Source: Salinisphaera sp. T31B1
GTDB lineage: Bacteria; Pseudomonadota; Gammaproteobacteria; Nevskiales; Salinisphaeraceae
Direction: 5' to 3'
NCBI RefSeq assembly: GCF_040361275.1
Contig: NZ_APNH01000002.1
Span: 124,001-188,000 of the forward strand
Length of the DNA stretch: 64,000 nucleotides
This document shows, piece by piece, positions 59,797 to 64,000 of this stretch. Position 1 is the first letter of the stretch; every line of letters begins with the position of its first letter. The position numbers were made by a program, and so were the translations under genes. The notes under the pieces were generated by a model. That model was not told the DNA's origin. It was given only the letters and a program-made list of their open reading frames with translations, and made no database searches.

Positions 59797-59892
59797 ACGC
59801 GATTCGGAAGGCGCCCGGCGGCAAGATTGCCGATACCCCTGATAGTGGAGTTCTATTGTCACTCTTCAAGGCATTGGCGCGCTCGAATGTGC

Positions 59893-59921
59893 TTGATTGC
59901 AGCGAGAAATCGGGCTTTAAT
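59893..59921 (+). promoter_or_regulatory. Predicted sigma-70 promoter of the DUF3015-like lipoprotein
   Basis: TTGATT (59893-59898) and TTTAAT (59916-59921) are separated by exactly 17 bases. The -10 lies in the loop of a small hairpin CGGGC/GCCCG (59911-59926). Transcription would start near 59928, 26 bases before the ATG, which has AGGGAG as ribosome-binding site. Confidence 0.55.
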
Positions 59922-59953
59922 GCCCGCTTATCCAACGATTATAGGGAGTTCCC

Positions 59954-60412
59954 ATGCGTGGCATGATTCGTCTGGGTGCGCTGGCACTCGCCGGCACAGC
60001 GGTCGCCGGTTGTTCACAGATCACCATCACATCCGACACCATCGTCGACGGCACCGCGCGTATCGCCGATGCCACGACCAATGCCGTACAGGGCACCAGC
60101 AACATCACTACGGATACCGCCAACGACGTGGATGCGCGCACGCACGCGGCACGTCGTGAATTCGTGGATTCCCAGTACGCCATGCTCAAGCGCGAAGCCG
60201 CGCAGGGATCCGGCGAACATCTGGATGCACTGGCCTACATGATGCATGCTCAGGACACCGCCGCCTTCGATGCACAGATCCAGGCGCATTATCAGACGCT
60301 GTTCGGCAATGCCGACGAGGCCGGCGACGCCGATCAGTGGCTGAGCCAGCTGTATCAGGTGGTTGGAACCCCGCCTGACATGGCCATGGCCTCAGCGGCC
60401 ACGGCGGGCTGA
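59954..60412 (+). CDS. DUF3015-like lipoprotein
   Basis: 152-residue lipoprotein with the lipobox VAGC and Cys20. After it comes a Thr/Ala/Asp-rich stretch (TSDTIVDGTARIADATTNAVQGTSN) and a C-terminal domain, REFVDSQYAMLKREAAQGSGEHLDALAYMM ending LFGNADEAGDADQWLSQLYQ. The pattern of a small helical segment with a GSGEHLDAL motif resembles DUF3015 proteins, whose function is unknown. The assignment is by eye and moderate. The gene diverges from sufB, has its own promoter and a strong terminator, and so forms a single-gene transcript. Confidence 0.7.
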   Translation: MRGMIRLGALALAGTAVAGCSQITITSDTIVDGTARIADATTNAVQGTSNITTDTANDVDARTHAARREFVDSQYAMLKREAAQGSGEHLDALAYMMHAQDTAAFDAQIQAHYQTLFGNADEAGDADQWLSQLYQVVGTPPDMAMASAATAG

Positions 60413-60432
60413 TCGCACGCCGCGTGCAGACG

Positions 60433-60462
60433 AGCCGGTATGGCGACATACCGGCTTTTTTT
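60433..60462 (+). terminator. Rho-independent terminator after the DUF3015-like lipoprotein
   Basis: Perfect ten-base-pair stem AGCCGGTATG (60433-60442) / CATACCGGCT (60447-60456) with the tetraloop GCGA, followed by a T-run to 60462. Confidence 0.93.
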
Positions 60463-60510
60463 ATGGTCGCCTGCAGCGCGGCCCGGCATCACCATCGACG
60501 AGGTCGCGCC

Positions 60511-60960
60511 ATGGCGCGCAATAAGCACTGGGATATCGACGTCCCGTTCTATATCGACATCGAGGTGGTCGAAGACCATATCGACCGGCTCGAGCATGTC
60601 AACAACGGCGTATACCTGAGTTTCATGGAGCAGGCGGCCTGGCAGCATACCGAGGCGCTCGGTCTGAGCTGGGCAGACTACCGTGAGCTCGATGCTGCCT
60701 GCGTGGTTCACCGCCACGAACTGGATTATCTGGCGCCGGCCGTGCTGGGCGAGCGGCTGCAGGTCGCGACATGGATCACCGAAAACGACCATCGCCTGGC
60801 GATGTGGCGTGCGTTCCAGATCCGGCGTACCAACGACGGCCACACGATCTTTCGTGGTCGCACCCAGTATGTGTGTATCCGGTTGTCGAACGGACGTCCG
60901 CGACGCATGCCGCAGCTTTTTGTCGATGCCTACCGACCCGCGGTGGCCGCGGGTGGCTGA
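60511..60960 (+). CDS. Acyl-CoA thioesterase, 4-hydroxybenzoyl-CoA thioesterase (hot-dog) family
   Basis: 149-residue single hot-dog domain protein, cytoplasmic. The first block VPFYIDIEVVEDHIDRLEHVNNGVYLSFMEQAAWQH has the Asp/His-Val-Asn-Asn-x-x-Tyr motif typical of the 4HBT/YbgC branch, followed by LDYLAPAVLGERLQVATWI and FRGRTQYVCIRLSNGRPRRMP. It presumably hydrolyses a fatty acyl-CoA; the natural substrate is unknown. The ATG at 60511 matches the family; earlier Met codons lie in the preceding terminator region. The end overlaps the following SelW-like gene by eight bases. Confidence 0.88.
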   Translation: MARNKHWDIDVPFYIDIEVVEDHIDRLEHVNNGVYLSFMEQAAWQHTEALGLSWADYRELDAACVVHRHELDYLAPAVLGERLQVATWITENDHRLAMWRAFQIRRTNDGHTIFRGRTQYVCIRLSNGRPRRMPQLFVDAYRPAVAAGG

Positions 60961-61243
60961 TCCGGGTTCAAGCGGGCCTCGTGTGGCGATTCTGTTCTGC
61001 CCGGGCTGTCGTTGGCAGACTCGTGCGAGCTGGATGGCGCTGGAACTATTCAACACGTTCGGAGACGCGCTGGGCGAGATTGCGCTCGTGCCCGCCGGCA
61101 GCGGCGTGTTCGAGATTCGGCTGAACAACGAGTGTTTGCATTCGCGAGCGCGCGACGGCAGCTTTCCCGAGCTAAAACCTATCAAGCAGCGGATTCGCGA
61201 CCGTATTCAACCGGATCGCGATCTCGGCCATTCCGAACCCTAG
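60953..61243 (+). CDS. SelT/SelW/SelH (Rdx) family protein, Cys form
   Basis: 96-residue thioredoxin-like protein of the selenoprotein W family in its cysteine form. Starting at the GTG at 60953, the CxxC motif CPGC is at residues 16-19 (VAILFCPGCRWQTRASWMALELFNTF), followed by EIALVPAGSGVFEIRLNNECLHSR and DGSFPELKPIKQRIRDRIQPDRDLGH, all typical. No TGA codon stands in for the second Cys. A GTG at 60980 is a shorter alternative start but leaves only a few residues before the motif. The GTG overlaps the thioesterase end. Function in bacteria is unproven; a redox role is assumed. Confidence 0.85.
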   Translation: MADPGSSGPRVAILFCPGCRWQTRASWMALELFNTFGDALGEIALVPAGSGVFEIRLNNECLHSRARDGSFPELKPIKQRIRDRIQPDRDLGHSEP

Positions 61244-61665
61244 CCGGCAGCATCCACCCAAACCAGCGCCACGAGCGCGTGCCGGGGAACCGCCACCACC
61301 GCCAGCTGGCCCAGACGCCGGCCCAGGGCGCACGCCATGCCCTGGTCCATGCCGCCAATCAGAAGGCCGGGTTCGTCTGGCCATTGGCCGTCGGCGTCGC
61401 GGTTCACGCTTCGACAGGATCGGTATCCGGCCATGCTGGACCATCGATCCAGCCAGGCAAGCCGGGCCTGGTTACGCTCTGTCGCCAAGGGATGTGCCTG
61501 CGGGTTGCAGGGTGTGACCAGCCATGCACATTCGCTTGCGCTGGCGCGCGTCCAGGCGCCGATCGGCGCGGGGCAGGGCCGACCTATCCCGAGTACATGC
61601 CAGCGGCCGTGAAGTTCGACACGGTAATGGGTCTTTTCGAATGCCTCGCGAAGGGGTACCGACAT
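61240..61665 (-). CDS. DUF3293 domain-containing protein
   Basis: 141-residue protein matching DUF3293 by its order of motifs: FEKTHYRVELHGRWHVLGIGRP at the start, CAWLVTPCNPQAHPLATERNQARLAWL in the middle (position of the family's WxxITAxNP), and DADGQWPDEPGLLIGGMDQGMACALGRRLGQLAVVAV towards the end. The function of the family is unknown; no signal peptide or membrane segment is seen. It converges on the SelW-like gene, and their stop codons share CTAG (61240-61243). Confidence 0.8.
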   Translation of the reverse strand: MSVPLREAFEKTHYRVELHGRWHVLGIGRPCPAPIGAWTRASASECAWLVTPCNPQAHPLATERNQARLAWLDRWSSMAGYRSCRSVNRDADGQWPDEPGLLIGGMDQGMACALGRRLGQLAVVAVPRHALVALVWVDAAG

Positions 61666-61698
61666 GGCCGTGAGTATGCCGGCTTGAGCCAGAGCATG

Positions 61699-61723
61699 AA
61701 AAAACCCGGGCCGAAGCCCGGGT
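61699..61723 (-). terminator. Rho-independent terminator after fadE
   Basis: Stem ACCCGGGC (61704-61711) / GCCCGGGT (61716-61723) with the tetraloop CGAA (read TTCG on the minus strand), followed on the minus strand by six T (61699-61704). It lies 20 bases past the fadE stop and separates it from the DUF3293 gene. Confidence 0.9.
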
Positions 61724-61742
61724 CGTTGCCGATACGCGAGCG

Positions 61743-64000
61743 CTAGGCCACCCGCGTTTCCAGGCGCTGATCCTCATGCGTGTTTTCCAGCGGATTGAGC
61801 AGATACTCTTTGGAAAACGCGTCCGTGAGAATGGCGTCGTAGCGCATATCGTCATATTCCTTGACCTGACGCGCCTGATCTTCCGTAAGGATTCCCTGGT
61901 CGACACAACTGGCCAGCCGCTCGTCGACCGTGAATCCATCGGCTTGCCCCTTGGCAACCGCCTTGAAGAAAATGTCGTAGACAGGTTCGACTTCGATGAG
62001 GCGGTTGAAGGTCTGTTCCATGCGCCCGGTCGCGCTCTTGTAGTCCTTGCCGATATGGATATTGGCTGACAGACGGTCGCGGAACGCCGACGGCTCCATG
62101 ATCTCCTCGCCCAAGCGGTTGATCAGCGCGTCACTCGGCCCCTTGTGAGCCAGACCGGTCGGGAACACCAGAAAACGAAGTGCGCCGCCGACGAACGCAT
62201 TGGGGAAATTACGGAAAAATCCGTCGAACGCCTGCTCGATCTTGGCCAGGCTATCCTGCATCACATAGTGCAGATGCGGGATATCTGCCTCGAGCTCGCC
62301 TTCATCGTAGAAATATTTGAGCGTGGCCGTGCCGAAATACAGCTCCGACAGTACGTCACCCAGCCGCGCCGACAGCAACTCCTTGCGTTTGAGCTCGCCG
62401 CCAAGCATGCCCATGGTCACATCCGAGCAAATAGCCAGCGCCGAGGAGAAACGCTCCATCTGACGATAGTAGGGGGCGGCGACCCCGGTCACCGGTGCCT
62501 TGGCAGTTATCGCGCCCGACAGGCCGAAGGTCAGCGTCCGTGCGGCACGGTTGACCGAGTGCCCGACATGCGACCAGAGCAGAGTGTCGAATTCGTTCAG
62601 ATCGTCGGCACGTGCGGCCTCCATTTCGGGAAAGACGTAGGGATGACAGCGAATGGCGCCCTGCCCGAAGATCATCAGGCTGCGCGTGAGAATATTCGCC
62701 CCCTCGACCGTGATCGCTACGGGGATCTGCTGATAGGACGCCGCCAGGTAGTTCCTCGGGCCCTGCTGAATGCCGCGCCCGCCGTGGACGTCCATGGCGT
62801 CGTTGAGAATGATCCGCATCCATTCGGTCATGTGATATTTCGCCATGGCCGTGACCACCGACGGGGTGCACTGGTCGACGCCGCTGGCGGTGAGGATGCG
62901 TGCTGCCTCCATCTTGTAGTTCAGCCCGGAGATACGGGCGGTTGCCTCCTGTACGCCTTCGAACTTGCCCACGGGCAGTTTGAATTGCCGGCGGATACGC
63001 CCGAACGCGCCAGTCATGCGATAGGACACCTTGGAAGCGGCCGACGACAACGCCGGCAAGGAGATGCCACGGCCGGCCGACAGACATTCGACGAGCATGC
63101 GCCAGCCGCCGCCGGCCTTGTCCTGACCACCGATGATGGCGTCGAGAGGCACAAATACGTCCTTGCCGTAAATGGGGCCGTTCATGAATGCACCCGGGCA
63201 GTGTCGGCGGCCAATCTCAACGCCCGGCTCGTCGGCGCGGATCAGTGCACAGGTGATGCCGTAATCGGTCTTGTCCGCGTCGCCAAGCAGGCCTTCGGGA
63301 TCGTAGAGCTTGAAGGCCAGCCCGATGACTGTCGCCACCGGTGCGAGCGTGATCCAGCGTTTGGAGAAGGTCAGCTTCATGCCCAGCACGTCTTCGCCGT
63401 TGTAGGTACCGCGACAGACAACCCCAGTATCTGGCAGCGCGCCCGCGTCGGAACCGACCTCCGGCCCGGTCAGGCCGAAACACGGAATTTCAGTGCCCTG
63501 GGCCAGCCCCGGCAGCCACTGCTCCTGCTGGGCCTTGGTACCGTAGTGGGTGAGCAGTTCGCCCGGTCCGAGCGAGTTCGGCACCATGACGGTAACGGCA
63601 GCGGTCAGCGAACGTGAGGCGATTTTGGCCACGACCGTGGACTGTGCCACCGCAGAGAAACCGAGCCCGCCGTGCTCCTTGGGGATCAGCATGGCGAAAA
63701 AACGATGCTCGCGGATATGGTCCCATGCGGCCTGCGGCAGGTCCTTGAGTTCGTGAGTGATCTCCCACTCGTCAAGCAGATCGCACAGCTGCTCGGTTTC
63801 GTTATCCAGAAAGGACTGCTCTTCGTCGGTGAGCCGCGTACGCTTGAAATCGAGCAGATACTGCCAGTCCGGCTTGCCGCGGAACATTTCGGTTTCCCAC
63901 CAGGTGCTGCCTGCCTCAAGCGCTTCGCGTTCGGTTTCCGACATCGGCGGCAGCACGGCCTTGAAACCCGCGAAGATCGGCTTGCTCACCCACCGTCGCC
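61743..64000 (-). CDS. fadE: Acyl-CoA dehydrogenase FadE, N-terminus beyond the window
   Basis: FAD-dependent acyl-CoA dehydrogenase of the long FadE type, first step of fatty acid beta-oxidation. About 750 residues are inside the window and the frame stays open to the edge. The segment KPIFAGFKAVLPPMSETEREALEAGSTWWETEMFRGKPDW aligns with the part of E. coli FadE that follows two membrane helices, so the true start and the membrane anchor lie outside; the GTG at 63989 is unlikely to be the start. Core motifs: ITHELKDLPQAAWDHIREHRFFAML, VPNSLGPGELLTHYGT, CFGLTGPEVGSDAGALPDTG, LTFSKRWITLAPVATVIGLAF, and AITVEGANILTRSLMIFGQGAIRCHPYV. A strong terminator follows. Confidence 0.95.
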   Translation of the reverse strand, partial: RRWVSKPIFAGFKAVLPPMSETEREALEAGSTWWETEMFRGKPDWQYLLDFKRTRLTDEEQSFLDNETEQLCDLLDEWEITHELKDLPQAAWDHIREHRFFAMLIPKEHGGLGFSAVAQSTVVAKIASRSLTAAVTVMVPNSLGPGELLTHYGTKAQQEQWLPGLAQGTEIPCFGLTGPEVGSDAGALPDTGVVCRGTYNGEDVLGMKLTFSKRWITLAPVATVIGLAFKLYDPEGLLGDADKTDYGITCALIRADEPGVEIGRRHCPGAFMNGPIYGKDVFVPLDAIIGGQDKAGGGWRMLVECLSAGRGISLPALSSAASKVSYRMTGAFGRIRRQFKLPVGKFEGVQEATARISGLNYKMEAARILTASGVDQCTPSVVTAMAKYHMTEWMRIILNDAMDVHGGRGIQQGPRNYLAASYQQIPVAITVEGANILTRSLMIFGQGAIRCHPYVFPEMEAARADDLNEFDTLLWSHVGHSVNRAARTLTFGLSGAITAKAPVTGVAAPYYRQMERFSSALAICSDVTMGMLGGELKRKELLSARLGDVLSELYFGTATLKYFYDEGELEADIPHLHYVMQDSLAKIEQAFDGFFRNFPNAFVGGALRFLVFPTGLAHKGPSDALINRLGEEIMEPSAFRDRLSANIHIGKDYKSATGRMEQTFNRLIEVEPVYDIFFKAVAKGQADGFTVDERLASCVDQGILTEDQARQVKEYDDMRYDAILTDAFSKEYLLNPLENTHEDQRLETRVA

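Noticed and set aside
59835-59870. Possible IscR type 1 box upstream of sufB
   Set aside because: The stretch ATACCCCTGATAG...AGTTCTAT recalls the ends of the consensus, but the central GACT/AGTC half-sites do not align with correct spacing.
58071-59966. 631-codon plus-strand open frame opposite sufB
   Set aside because: Antisense to sufB and to part of sufC; composition typical of a shadow frame.
62145-63617. 490-codon plus-strand open frame opposite fadE
   Set aside because: Antisense of a clearly identified fadE; no domains.

Overview
The window is GC-rich bacterial chromosome from a gammaproteobacterium. About 30 kb of it (roughly 14 to 52 kb) follows the gene order known from Pseudomonas: dapE/dapD/dapC-glnD-map facing rpsB-tsf-pyrH-frr-uppS-cdsA-rseP-bamA-skp-lpxD-fabZ-lpxA-lpxB-rnhB-dnaE-accA-tilS-pyrG-kdsA-eno-ftsB-truD-surE-pcm-nlpD, then hom-thrC-recJ. 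A CTGT-N8-ACAG type LexA box, complete lipid A and Kdo genes, bamA and the DnaE2/ImuAB cassette also point to a Gram-negative gammaproteobacterium. I cannot name the genus. No tRNA, rRNA, CRISPR, prophage or insertion sequence was seen.

Layout. 0.2-1.5 kb: an aldo/keto reductase and a VOC-family protein (+). 1.45-7.66 kb (-): an SOS mutagenesis operon imuA-imuB-dnaE2 with a DUF3750 gene behind it. 7.9-10.1 kb: a META-domain lipoprotein (-) and a MATE exporter (+). 10.25-12.5 kb: a small exported protein and a cNMP-binding/patatin phospholipase. 12.5-19.6 kb (-): map-glnD-dapC-dapD-arsC-like-dapE. 19.8-38 kb (+): translation factors, UMP kinase, phospholipid and polyprenol synthesis, envelope assembly, lipid A synthesis and DNA polymerase III alpha. 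38-44.8 kb (+): tilS, pyrG, kdsA, eno, ftsB, truD. 44.8-48.5 kb: an Smr-domain gene (-), then surE-pcm-yqaA-like-nlpD (+). 48.7-54.5 kb (+): alaC-like aminotransferase, hom, thrC, recJ. 54.5-59.75 kb (-): sufB-sufC-sufD-sufS-Rieske. 59.9-61.7 kb: a DUF3015-like lipoprotein, a thioesterase, a SelW-like protein (+) and a DUF3293 gene (-). 61.7-64 kb (-): fadE, cut by the window edge.

How the genes work together. The lpx/fabZ/kdsA genes make lipid A and Kdo, bamA/skp build the outer membrane, and uppS/cdsA supply lipid carriers and phospholipid precursors. The dap genes feed lysine and peptidoglycan. suf builds iron-sulfur clusters.

The most notable signal is a set of gaps in an otherwise collinear block. 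dxr is missing between cdsA and rseP, ispD and ispF are missing between ftsB and truD, and rpoS is missing after nlpD. Three MEP-pathway isoprenoid genes are thus gone from two separate sites, although the isoprenoid-consuming uppS is kept. This suggests either relocation of these genes or replacement of the MEP pathway, for example by mevalonate. Other points of interest are a LexA box overlapping what looks like a leaderless imuA promoter, a nested palindrome at the vacated dxr junction, and unusual residues in KdsA and LpxA.
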